A DNA stretch of 12,584 bases from Larix sibirica (taxonomy: Eukaryota > Streptophyta > Pinopsida > Pinales > Pinaceae), in contig NWUY0300060421.1 in assembly GCA_004151065.3 (NCBI GenBank), positions 1-12,584 on the forward strand, in the 5' to 3' direction. Made by a program: the position numbers and the translations under genes. The notes below the pieces were generated by a model. It made no database searches and had not been told where the DNA came from. It was given only the letters and a program-made list of their open reading frames with translations. Every line of letters starts with the position of its first letter. Position 1 is the stretch's first letter. This document shows, piece after piece, positions 1 to 9,250 of the stretch.

Positions 1-1148
1 AATCCAAATTGAACATCAAACAAAAATTCAATGTGGTTGTTTGACCTTTTTCTTCAATATTATTTCCTCTCAAGGACAGCTTCAAGTCCATATCATTCCT
101 TGAACTATCTTCACTCCTCCAAGCTATGGGCCAAAATGAGACAATTACTCAAAATATCTCAAGGTAAACAAGAAGCATAGCAATACACTCTCTAAAGATG
201 CTCCACATATTTCAAAGTTTGGTTTTTACTGATTTTGGGATGCCTCTTAGAGTGAGGTAGGTGGAATTTAGTTCATTTGTATTATTCCATACATTGACTT
301 CAGATGCCCTCGTTGCATAATCCAAAGAGACACACACTACATTAACAAAGACAAGTGTCAAAAGTATGAAAAATTGTGTCGCATGGGATGGTGCTCTTAA
401 TGTTGGATATGAGCATTAATAACACCTTAACCCAAGATGTAATGTAAACAAAATTTTATTTTGTGCTAAAATATTAGCTCTTAGTTGCTAGTATAAGATT
501 TGATTATGAGTGACGAAGTCGTAGATGAGACCCAAATAGAGACTATATGGTCATAAATATAGTACCTATGGGACCAATCATTGTGTTAACGCAACCCAAT
601 TGAGTGGATTTGTTAATATTTTGAAATATTCCAAGAGCAAGTCTACAACCCATCACCATATTCTTTCTAAAAAATGGCATTGTATTCTTTTGGGCCATAT
701 TTTTGTAGTGGGGAACTTTAGTTACTTAAGGGAGAGCCTTTCTTAGTGGGAAGAAGAAAAGGAGGGGTAAATTATTTGTTTTGTTTAAACGAGAATGATT
801 TTTGGTAGATGCGTATTGGATTTTGTATATGTATTTTGGGTGAAGAGGAATAAAAATAAAGGACTGCCACTAAAATGTTGTTGTGTGGTATAGCCTATGT
901 TTTTAACAACATAATAAACTATGTTTTCTCCTCAAATCCTTGTCTAGATCAATGTTTTGCATTATTCTTGTTTTTTTTGTTTTTTTATATGTAGAGTGAA
1001 AATGAATTTGCACATCTATAGATCTATTTAAAGAGATTGTTAATTTCAGTAAATTGGAATCACATTGGAAGCAATGCAAGATTTTCTTTGCTTCTGCCAT
1101 AAAGAGGATATTAGTGGATTGAAACAAATTCTATTCTCAGCATCAATT
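1..1148. other. AT-rich non-coding stretch, possible worn LTR and leader
   Basis: No coding region on either strand shows a recognisable protein motif. The sequence is AT-rich with T-runs near 967-988. Three AATAAA hexamers lie at 849, 855 and 913, roughly 230-300 bases before the degenerate primer-binding site at 1149. That clustering is what the polyadenylation part of an LTR would look like, so part of this stretch may be the 5' LTR of the gag fossil that follows. No TG...CA boundaries or second copy could be identified, so this remains an inference. Confidence 0.35.
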
Positions 1149-1160
1149 TTGTATTAGATC
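1149..1160 (+). other. Degenerate tRNA-Met primer-binding site (candidate)
   Basis: Twelve bases match the plant Ty3/gypsy primer-binding site, TGGTATCAGAGC, at 9 of 12 positions by eye. The site lies 12 bases before the first ATG of the gag fossil, the position expected in many plant gypsy elements. The match is imperfect in an AT-rich context, so position carries as much weight as sequence. Confidence 0.4.
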
Positions 1161-1171
1161 AAATAACCAAA

Positions 1172-1800
1172 ATGGCTTATAGAGGAATACAAATTACTTG
1201 GGATAGGATCATAAAGATGGATAATCCTAAATATTTAGTGAGAAGGTTAGAGGCTCTTGAAGCCACGTTACATTATGAGGAATTTAAACCAGAGAATGAA
1301 ACTCTTAGTGCCCAATTTGGTGTGGTAGAAACTTTGAAGAGGCTAATAAAAGTAATCTCTAAACAAGGAAGTAAAGTAAATGCGAAGATTTCATATTTTA
1401 AAGGGGGATTAGATCCAACGTTGTTATGTTTTTGGTTCAAGGGTTGAATGAGATAAAAATCGTTGAGTACTATGACCTAAGACGTGTGGATTTTGTTGTA
1501 ACCAAGATGAAATTCTAAGATACACTTTAGTGGGATAATTTACAATGTGCAAAACAAAGACAATGAAACAACAAGATCCTATTGTGGCCTAAGATGTTGA
1601 GACATTTGAGAGCAAAAAATTCCTTTGGATTACACATGGAAGTTATGCATGGAGCAATTTATTACGAGACAAATTAGGACAAACTTGGAAGAAACAAAGA
1701 GTAGGGAACAACTAGGTATTTTAATGGGTTGCATTATGAATTCAAGGATAGATTGAATTTGGTCCATGTGAATTCTAAGATGAAGCATGTTAGTATGATT
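1172..1800 (+). pseudogene. gag: Ty3/gypsy-type gag fossil (capsid region), frameshifted
   Basis: This is a broken retrotransposon capsid gene. The first 91 codons (1172-1447) are open from an ATG and carry a Leu/Glu-rich segment, then FKGGLDPTLL, the start of the plant retrotransposon gag core (PF03732 type). The signal then switches frame at about 1436-1443 (EYYDL, FVVTKMK, WDNLQ, then a KQR block with PKM), again at about 1620 (PLDY, EQFITRQIRTNLEE), and again near 1715 (YFNGLHYEFKDRLNLVHVNS at 1717-1776). Stops at 1516, 1528 and 1564 interrupt the second segment; the one at 1528 sits just before WDNLQ, where tryptophan is usual. The order of motifs across three frames is the main evidence. 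No zinc knuckle, protease or polymerase could be followed downstream. It differs from the gag at 9251, so it is probably another lineage and an older insertion. Confidence 0.75.
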
Positions 1801-2022
1801 TAAAGGATAACTAAATGCTAGGGATGAGAAAATGAAAAATGGTGAGTAAATGTGGCCAGAATGCACTTTTGGGTACAAATGGAAGTTCTTTAAATCTTGT
1901 TGAAGTTGAAAACAAGGAAAAACGAGATTTCATAGAGATAAAAAAATCAAGAAGGTAAAGAGAAAAACATTCTTTATGAAAGAGGAGATATTTTTGTTCC
2001 AAAGGTAGAAACAAAATACAAA
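1801..2022 (+). other. Probable remnant downstream of gag fossil
   Basis: The stretch is purine-rich on the plus strand, with many AAG, GAA and AAA triplets. That is the composition expected of the basic linker after a gag capsid domain. Stops occur in every frame and no CCHC zinc knuckle could be found. I see no other feature. Confidence 0.3.
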
Positions 2023-2447
2023 CAAACTATAACAATTAGAAGCCATGAAAATACTACATACACAATGAAACTCATAAACTAAAAATTTCCTTCAAAACAT
2101 GGGAGCTACCAACAAAACTAGTGACTCAAGAAAAGTTTAATGATCCAAATAACATTAATGACCTAAAGTAAAGACATTCCAAGGAGAAGAAACATTTTCC
2201 AAATAGGGTGCAAGTGTCAAGACAAGATATGTAAACAAATTATTGACCATAGTTATTCAAATAATTTGATAAGTACAAAAAACCATTGGAAAATCCACAT
2301 AGCATCGAGGGGTAAGAGTGAAACAAAAGATTTGTGTGTTCATTTTAAGTTTGCTGATCTAAATTGCATTTAGAATGCAAAATCTATGAGACAAACGAGG
2401 TTGAAATTCTTAATCTTCTTTCCTTATCAATTTTTCTCACCCTACCA
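2023..2447. repeat. 425-bp tandem duplication, copy 1
   Basis: This segment is repeated immediately downstream at 2448-2871. Matching landmarks are offset by 425 bases over most of the length and by 424 after one single-base deletion. By eye the copies differ at about 20 substitutions plus that indel, so identity is near 95%. No coding motif was recognised in it. Confidence 0.93.
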
Positions 2448-2871
2448 CAAACTATAACAATTAGAAGTCATGAAAATACTACGTAAACAATGAAACTCAT
2501 AAACTAAAAATTTCCTTCAAAACATGGGAGATACCAACAAAACTAGTGACTCAAGAAAAGTTTAATGATCCAAATAACATTAATGACCAAAAGTAAAGAC
2601 ATTCCAAGGAGAAGAAACATTTTCCAAACAGGGTGCAAGTGTCAAGACAATATAGGTATACAAATTATTGACCATAGTTATTCAAATAATTTGATAAGTA
2701 CAAAAAAACGTTGGAAAATCACATAGCATCGAGGGGTAAGGGTGAAACAAAAGACTTGTGGGTTCATTTTAAGATTGTTGATCTAAATTTCATTTAGAAT
2801 GCAAAATCTATGAGACAAATGAGGTTGAAATTCTTAACCTTCTTTCCTTATCAATTTTTCCCACCCTACCA
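2448..2871. repeat. 425-bp tandem duplication, copy 2
   Basis: This is the second, head-to-tail copy of 2023-2447, starting at the base after copy 1 ends. It ends with the same CCCTACCA as copy 1, after which the sequence becomes unrelated. Bases before copy 1 and at the end of the unit share only a terminal A. The breakpoints therefore show almost no microhomology. Confidence 0.93.
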
Positions 2872-4197
2872 TTTGGACTTTGTGTGCATCATTCACTCCT
2901 CTACCATTAAATTTGTAAAGTCTTACGCGTCTAGTGGCTTTTGTATATTTGTTTCCTAAAAATCGCAAGGTACACATAGAAATTAGTGGCAATAGGGCAC
3001 AATCAATGTTGATAGAAACCTAATATTACTCTGAAAGAAGCTTCTATTAAAGTTACGTGTGTTTCTCATGGGGTAAACCTATTTGTGTGTGTTTCTCATG
3101 GGACAAACCTAATTAAGGGCTATGCATAAGAGCAAGGATGAAGTCAATGCACATGAGGTTCATGCAAACATATGGGTATGCATGGAATAAGTTAAATTTG
3201 TAATAATTTTTATTTTTATTTTTGGATAAATTGGAGTTGAATTTGGTTAAAATTTTAAGGTAGTCTAAGTTTTGTATGATCTAAGTTTTATGTGTTTAAA
3301 ATTTGCTACTAGGTTTTTGTTACATTTTAAAATGATCCAAATGCTCAGAAAATCAATTAGAGTTATGGGTTGACTAAAAATTTGACTTGTTGGGTTATTG
3401 GATTCCGACAATAGAGGGAATATTGTTAAAATTTTATCCTACTCCAACATACATTTCCAAAATGTTAGGTGTAACTTGTCCCACAAACAGTGCCCTTCAA
3501 TGAGATAGTATATTTACATTAGTAGGTACTAGATGCAACTCATGTGAATAGCTAAAACTTAGTGGATATATCATAATAATAAACATGGAACCTCAATACA
3601 TGGTTAGATTTGAGTCTCACAACAATTGCAAATGGTAAAGCTTAAGCACCAAGTAGACTTAAATATAAGGTTACTTTTTTTGTTTTGCAAAGTTTCATGT
3701 AAGAAAGTTGTTATACCAAGATTCTTGCACAAGCATTGATGACAAGTTCGTGTAATGTGTAACATTTATCATTACAAATAACATTTTCAAAGATATCATA
3801 TTGATTACAATGTAGATCAATTCATTATAAACATGTAAAAAAACAAAACATTGATCCATTATCCAACATTGGCTAAACATTCTACATTTTCAACTTTTTC
3901 AGTTTGTCATCACTGGAATTCAACCATGTAAATTTTACCAAAAATGCAATTTTGGATTGATGAAATTGGTGTTTTTATGCAAAAATGGTTTTATCGCCTG
4001 ATTTCCCTCACTACAACTAGATTGTACAATGCTATCATCTGTTTTCTATAATTCTATCTATATGAAATTATTCTTTATAGATTTCAAATCAACAATACTA
4101 GTTTCCATTTCTATTATTTGAGTGGTCAAAAAAGAGTCAATTAGTAACAAGTTAGACTTACTACTTTCCAAACATTTACAATTATTTCAATACAAAC
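2872..4197. other. Non-coding AT-rich stretch
   Basis: No supported gene, RNA or mobile-element domain was found. There are T- and A-rich runs, for example around 3205-3225, and one short direct repeat at 3057-3110. Open frames are short and carry no recognised motif. Confidence 0.5.
3057..3110. repeat. Short direct repeat, 24 bp at 30-bp spacing
   Basis: A 24-base word containing GTTTCTCATGGG and AAACCT occurs at 3057-3080 and 3087-3110, matching at 22 of 24 positions. Two units 30 bases apart look like a local slippage or duplication event. There is no sign of function. Confidence 0.8.
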
Positions 4198-4305
4198 CCT
4201 CCCACCATATGACATATTAATAATGTACCAATATGGAATCCAAGGTACAAATTTGGAGGTATATCCTCCCAACACCTGAGATGTTAATAATGTATCAATA
4301 TAGAA
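4198..4305. repeat. Imperfect direct repeat, about 41 bp at 67-bp spacing
   Basis: Segments at 4198-4238 and 4265-4305 both start with CCTCCCA and share a later block with TTAATAATGTA and CAATAT. They differ in the middle. This is probably an old local duplication. Confidence 0.65.
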
Positions 4306-6420
4306 GACAACTAGGGAAACATTATGCACCGAGCTACAATATATTTACTACATCACCATGCAATATATGGGTGGTTAAATCTCTATGTATAAATATCTAA
4401 CTATGCATGATATATAGATCTATGATAAATTTATGATCTCTATATATGATAATATGATCTATATACGGTCTCTATGTATAATGATCTAAATAGCACGATT
4501 TCCTTGGCACGTGTTGTCACAAGATTATACAAACAAATTAAAACAATCAAGGATTATGCAAACAAATTAAAAATAACTCACAAAATAAGGAAACTCGGTG
4601 GCAAGCATAATGCATGTCGATGTAGAGATAATAAGTACGAAATTAACAACACATACACCCATTCATACAGGGAATTATATCCATCATGTTATCTCCATGC
4701 ACATCCCAATGTAGGATATGAGGTGAGATGACTTGAATATGAACATACATATCTCAATTTATATTCCAACTATTGATATATGTGCCAAGATAACACGGTG
4801 GATATCATTGACCTTCATACATGGAATATAGGCCACTTGAAAGCATGGTGCACATGGTATTATCATGGTGATCATGATCATGGGTGGGCACTGGGTGTCC
4901 ATATATGACCCTTTCATCATGACATGTCACCAACATAAATCCCTGCATTATGATGTTGACAATATAGATGTAGTGAGTATACCTTCTTTCATCCATACAT
5001 TATCTGTATGAGAAAACATTAAGCCCCTGATAGACTTTGAACTCAACTTGAGGCAAAGTATATTGGTTTGTTGAATGAGGCCATTTAATCACACAATAGA
5101 CTTTACATCGGGATTAGCACAAATTCTATTTAGTGATTGCTACACCCCATTGTGCATGGGTGTCCACTTGTGTTTTTATCACAGTTTCAGTAAGCAATTG
5201 TATGGTGATAGAGATTTGGATTCTTGCCTTTGTGATGATGCCTTGGATTCTTGATGCTAGATATTTGCTTCATGTTGTAATTAACGGATGCTAGTATCTA
5301 TGGAATATGATTATGATGTTTCTCATCACTCATGGATCACTTGTTCATGACATATGGATCACTTTCTTCATGATTTCCCTATTTCTATTTATATGATGTG
5401 GCATCTAGATCATAGGGTACTCATTTACTAGTAGAGTTCTCTTACATTCCTTACTTGACATAGATCCTTGATGGCATGCTCTATCATTATTGAAGGAGCA
5501 TTTTGGTGTATTTGTATGATGTGATTGTATATGGGGTTTTTTGCAATGAGATTGTTTTTGGTTTTTTATTTTGATGTATAGAAACGTTTCTTTCGAGAGT
5601 GCTATGTCCCATGTGATGTAATTAATGCTTGAGGGTTTTTTTTGTGAATGGATTCCTATGGAGTGCCTCTATGATAACCCATGTATGATGGTTTAGACAC
5701 ACCTTCCTTTGGAATGTTCATATTTTTCATGGTTTAGAAGTGATGCTAGTACAAATGGTTATCTTAATCAGTTGAGCACTCCCCCTTGTTTCTTATCCTT
5801 GGAACATATCGAATCATGCCATTGACTTATATTCCCTGGTGGATTACAACATGCTGATAAAAAGATCAAAATTTTGATTCTAGATCACCAATAGTTGGTG
5901 TTTATTGAGGATGGCTCTTAGTTATGTTTTTTTTCCATATGTACACACTTATAAACAACGATGTAATAATACATTTTTAGATTTTTTTATGGTGGCATTA
6001 AAGCTTACAAAGGGTGTTGTTCAAAATGGTTTGTGAGCATAACTAATGGAAGAACCCTATAACTTAGTGAGGTAGGGATTTGAATGGAATAAAGAAAGAT
6101 TTATCAGCTCAGCATTATTGGCACATATCATTTTCACAAACTTGTTATTTGTCAAACAGTTCATTTGCAATTTAAGGATAGATTGTTGTTGAGGATAGAA
6201 TGCACTCACAACCTAATTCAACATACTTAATCAATAATAAGATTGTCATCTAGAGGTTTTAGATCTGGATTCATATGGGATGTTGAATAAGGGCAGTTCC
6301 ATGGTTTCAGAAAGAACAAGTGGAATGTAAAAGAATTTTAAAGAAGGTAATGATCCAATTGGAAGTTAGGATTTGGTTTTTGTGTGGATATATATTGGTT
6401 GGTAGATGGTTTGACCCCTT
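4306..6420. other. Non-coding stretch with low-complexity patches
   Basis: No gene could be supported. At 4375-4495 the sequence is a low-complexity mix of short TATA, GATCTA and CTCTATGTATAA words; the last occurs near both ends of the patch. At 5332-5373 a word of about 20 bases starting ATGGATCACTT occurs twice in near-tandem. A perfect 14-base palindrome lies at 5865-5878 and a 6-bp-stem hairpin at 5886-5900. The frame open at 4474-4731 shows no family motif and I do not call it a gene. Confidence 0.5.
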
Positions 6421-7450
6421 GATGTGGTGCGACCTCTTTCACATATGTCTTGTTCTACACTAATGTTAGTCCTACCTAATAGGCATTCACTATATTGAGG
6501 TCACATGCATGCCTATTTATGACATTCTAGTGAGAGCATTCACTTAGGAAGACCTCCTTGACTCGCCCCTTGCAGATTTTGGTGGAACACACCACTTAGT
6601 TTATTGACCAGCATTTATGTCTATGCCAATTATGATAGGATGTTCACCTTGGGGGAGGTTTTGGACATATACTCATTCCCTCAAGTTGGATGTTTTTGCT
6701 GAAGGCCCTTCCTTCACATCTTCCCATGCCTTAATGAGGGAGTGTTCATCTTCTTGTGCCATTTTGGAGCTAGCATTCCACTTATTTAGGTTCATATCAC
6801 CCAATTCATGCCCTTATGGTAGAGTGCTCTCTTAAGGAGGATGTTCACCATTGGAGTGTCTTTCTCACATCATTTCTTGCCATTTTTATGTAGCACCCAA
6901 CTTTGCAGGGTTGTTCTAGCCTACTTTTGGAGGAGCATTCCATTTGGAGGGGTTTATTGCACATTTGATGGAGTCCATTTGTTGTACTTGGAGGATATTT
7001 AAGGTTTTAAACCCTAGGTTTTGGGTTCATTTATCACTTGAATACCATTATTGGTTTGAGTTCATTCATTCTCTATTGGCAAGAGCTGGAAGATTTTCCT
7101 AGTTGTTGAACTTGTGCATGTTCACCCAAAATTCGTATTGTATACTAGCAGTTGCATAACTGTTCTAGAACTGTATGAGTATCCCTAACAGTTGTGAAGT
7201 TACCTATGAACCATCTATAGCATGCCCAGTTGTCTTAAGCATACCCTAGACTTGTTGAATTTCTACATCAGTATCATTGTGGGCTAGACATCCATGTTTC
7301 TCCCCACTATTTTGATGTTCTGTTGGGAATGGGTGATTGTTAGTCTTTTTCTAACCCAAATGGTCAGTTAGAAAACCATTAGAGTGATTCCCCGGTAGGT
7401 AGTTGGTTGTGTACAGCCGAGATTTGTAAACCAAGTAAGGACAAGAAGTC
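6421..7450 (+). other. Possible unclassified LTR-like block
   Basis: There is no coding signal. Diverged short words recur: GATGTTCACC followed by TTGG or ATTGG near 6640 and 6839, AGCATTCCA near 6771 and 6943, and GAGCATTCACTTAGG near 6535. They are followed by a TATA-like TATTTAAG near 6996 and then a run of unique sequence. Repeated words upstream of a TATA site resemble the U3-R layout of an LTR. No primer-binding site, TG...CA boundaries or second copy was found, so an LTR or solo LTR is only a hypothesis. Confidence 0.25.
7347..7375. repeat. Perfect 9-bp inverted repeat (hairpin)
   Basis: TTTTCTAAC at 7347-7355 pairs perfectly with GTTAGAAAA at 7367-7375 around an 11-base loop. No role is evident and chance is possible in AT-rich DNA. 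Confidence 0.7.
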
Positions 7451-7615
7451 CTAGTAGATGATCGAGGTTTTAGCGATCTTTCTACACACACATTGAATAG
7501 CACATGGAGGAAGGTGATGCCTGAGGGACTGTTGAGCAGTAAATAGGTACCTTCTTGGTGTTGTGCGGGGTGAGTATTGTGGACCCCAAGTTGGTTGAGT
7601 CTGATAGAGGTGTCA
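7450..7615. repeat. 165-bp dispersed direct repeat, copy 1
   Basis: The segment matches 7758-7922 at a constant offset of 308 bases. Well-kept blocks include GGAGGAAGGTGATGCCT, GGTACCTTCTTGGTGTTGTG and GTGGACCCCAAG. Identity looks like roughly 75-80%, clearly older than the 425-bp duplication. No coding motif was seen. Confidence 0.88.
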
Positions 7616-7757
7616 AAAATTTTGATTGTAAACTATATCTAACTATGTCTCCTTTCCTGAGTTGTCTGTAACCCTATGTTGTTGACTAAATGGTAAGGAA
7701 CCCAAGAGTGGTATGGAGCACGGAACTGTCTAATGAGACTAGTGAAGGTTGTGACCT

Positions 7758-7922
7758 CTTGGTAGATGACTAGGGTTGGGGTGATATTTCTATGCACACT
7801 CTGAATAGATCCTGGAGGAAGGTGATGCCTCAGGGACTGTTAAGCAATGAAGGGGTACCTTCTTGGTGTTGTGTGGGGTGGTTATTGTGGACCCCAAGCT
7901 GACTGAATCTAATAGAGGTACC
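7758..7922. repeat. 165-bp dispersed direct repeat, copy 2
   Basis: This is the second copy of 7450-7615. The sequence between the copies (7616-7757) aligns poorly with either flank, so the original duplicated unit may have been the full 308 bases with faster decay or replacement in between. The copy ends about 60 bases before the 60-bp array. Confidence 0.88.
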
Positions 7923-7980
7923 TGCAACTCTATGGTGAGTTCACTAGTTTATCATTTCCCATATGTTTCCTTGACAACCT

Positions 7981-8280
7981 ATTAACCCAACTATGCACTG
8001 GATTGGCTTGAGATTGAGTCTATGTGACTATGGAAAACCTGCTAACCTGGTTGTGCATTGGATTGGGTTGAGATTGAGTCTATGCTACTGTGGATAGCAT
8101 GTTAAACCAGTTGTGTGTTGGCTTGGATTGATATTGAGTCTATGTGACTGTATAAATCCTGTTAACCCAATTGTGCATTGGATTGGCTTTAGATTGATTA
8201 TATGTGACAGTGGACAGATTGTTAAACCAGTTGTGTGTTGGCTTGATTGTGGACTTGTGCTTATTGACTGTGAGTGAGCC
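7981..8280. repeat. Five-unit 60-bp tandem array with alternating unit types
   Basis: Five units of exactly 60 bases start at 7981, 8041, 8101, 8161 and 8221. Each carries a TTAACC- or TTAAACC-like start, a TTGTGnnTTGG core and a TCTATGTGACTG-like tail. Units 3 and 5 share an identical 25-base start (8101-8125 and 8221-8245), while units 1, 2 and 4 share TGGATTGG. The order is therefore A A B A B, hinting at a 120-bp higher-order period in the last four units. The last unit diverges in its second half. Because 60 divides by three, long spurious open frames run through the array. Confidence 0.93.
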
Positions 8281-8677
8281 CTGGATAGTTCCCCTTTCCT
8301 TAAGGAAATCATGCCCAGCACAAGGTTGGCCTCTTAGCAGATATATTATATGCTAAACAGAGCGCCTACAGTTGGGTGGAACGTTGCTCTTGCGCAATCA
8401 ATTTCTTGGAGAATCTATATTCAAGATAAGTGTTTACTCGATGTCTCATTGTTTTTATTTCAATTCCATTGTATCAATGTTGATTGGAATGATAAGATGC
8501 ATATTGTAATTAGTAGTTATGAATATGAATTGCTTTGGTCAATAGTAATCATGATTCTTGGTATCTAAGTGGTAGATATCCACTGTTCCACTTCATGATT
8601 ACTTATATATAGATGAATGCCTTGCATATGAAGCCCCATTATGCATACATCACTAAGCTTGCAGGAACTTAGTGACG
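8281..8677. other. Non-coding stretch before the 5' LTR
   Basis: No gene was supported. A perfect 14-base palindrome (TTTCCTTAAGGAAA) lies at 8295-8308. A TATATATA run lies at 8604-8611, 67 bases upstream of the proposed LTR start. If the LTR in fact begins further upstream, this run would be its best TATA box. Confidence 0.5.
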
Positions 8678-8682
8678 TGTCA
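8673..8682. promoter_or_regulatory. ACGT-core bZIP-type motif at LTR left edge (candidate)
   Basis: TGACGTGTCA contains the ACGT core and TGACG half-site recognised by plant bZIP factors. It spans the proposed junction between flanking DNA and LTR, so half of it would come from the insertion site. Binding is not shown by sequence alone. Confidence 0.25.
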
Positions 8683-8695
8683 TTAGAAGTTAGAA

Positions 8696-8760
8696 TTGTC
8701 ACGCAGTGGTTTTCATCTGCGGCTATTAACACATAGTGGTTAAAGGTTGTCACGGAGTGG
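8696..8760 (+). repeat. Two U3 direct repeats, TTGTCACGnAGTGG
   Basis: The 14-base word occurs at 8696-8709 and 8747-8760, 51 bases apart, differing at one position. A weaker AGTGG echo lies near 8735. Short duplicated words in U3 often hold transcription-factor sites; here that is inference. Confidence 0.6.
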
Positions 8761-9022
8761 ATCTCACAATGGTCAAAATTAACATGCGCAATGTACATGC
8801 ATGATAGAAAATTGATAAGCGCAGAATTCGCGCAAATGAAAGATCAGTGCATGCAGTATTGTGCGTAGACCTAATATATGATGTGCATGGTGCATCATTG
8901 AGAAAAGTAAAATGTATGGCGCAGTTGGATCCATAGTAAGAAACTTAATAAGAGAGACATATACTTGGCTCAGAATCAGAAATTTAAGTAAGAAAAGTAT
9001 CCCCCATGGTCACGATGGGACA

Positions 9023-9034
9023 CTACGGCCGTAG
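9023..9034. repeat. Perfect 12-bp GC-rich palindrome near LTR end
   Basis: CTACGGCCGTAG is its own reverse complement and lies 11 bases before the LTR end. It is flanked by GGGACA on the left and GGGGACA on the right, as direct copies. It stands out for GC content and two CpG sites in an otherwise AT-rich, CpG-poor region. Confidence 0.85.
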
Positions 9035-9048
9035 GGGACATGACAGAG

Positions 9049-9060
9049 TGGTATCAGAGC
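9049..9060 (+). other. Primer-binding site for initiator tRNA-Met
   Basis: TGGTATCAGAGC is complementary to the 3' end of plant initiator tRNA-Met, the usual minus-strand primer of Ty3/gypsy elements. It is a perfect 12-base match three bases after the TGACA that ends the LTR. It anchors the element and its orientation. Confidence 0.95.
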
Positions 9061-9250
9061 AGTGGTTTCAACACTAGGTCTCTAAGTATAGAAGGAATCT
9101 AGCGTGATAATGTTAAAGTAACTATTAGGATTTATTAATGTGTTATCTAATAAAAATTCCCTTTTTTCACAGCTCTAGGAACAACAATAAGACAATTATA
9201 GAAAAGGAAAAAGGGCATGAAGCAAAAGAACCATAAATTCAGTTAGTGGA
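9061..9250 (+). other. Untranslated leader between primer-binding site and gag
   Basis: This stretch has no open frame with a motif and becomes purine-rich towards its end. The first ATG consistent with gag is at 9251. The packaging signal of such elements normally lies in this interval, but none can be recognised by sequence. Confidence 0.5.

Larger units (their letters stand above)
8678..9045 (+). repeat. Probable 5' LTR (368 bp)
   Basis: The right end is well placed: the stretch ends in ATGACA three bases before the primer-binding site. The left end is inferred from the matching TGTCAT at 8678, which gives a perfect 6-bp inverted terminus with the standard TG...CA. Inside are a 14-base word at 8696-8709 and 8747-8760 (13 of 14 matching), a TATA-like AATATATGA near 8872 and a 12-base palindrome near the right end. 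Without the 3' LTR the left boundary could lie elsewhere. Confidence 0.5.

Noticed and set aside
1172-1447. Open frame of 91 codons as a host gene
   Set aside because: Its C-terminal half matches the start of a retrotransposon gag core, and the rest of that core continues in other frames downstream. It is part of a gag fossil.
3695-3880. Minus-strand frame with a faint WY-containing resemblance to copia reverse transcriptase
   Set aside because: Only a few residues match, the key motif is incomplete, and neither flank on that strand shows other copia motifs.
4474-4731. Plus-strand open frame of 85 codons
   Set aside because: It begins in a low-complexity patch, has no recognised motif, and nothing around it suggests a promoter or neighbouring exon.
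6617-6835. Plus-strand open frame of 72 codons
   Set aside because: It lies in the LTR-like block, has no recognised family motif, and its length is unremarkable for chance.
7981-8280. CRISPR-like array
   Set aside because: Whole 60-base units are similar with no short constant repeat and variable spacer structure, and the context is a plant genome.
8085-8321. Minus-strand open frame with a repetitive protein
   Set aside because: It is a by-product of the 60-bp tandem array, whose unit length is divisible by three. No family motif is present.
8604-8611. TATATATA run as a promoter of a host gene
   Set aside because: No host coding region follows it. The sequence downstream is the retrotransposon LTR and leader.
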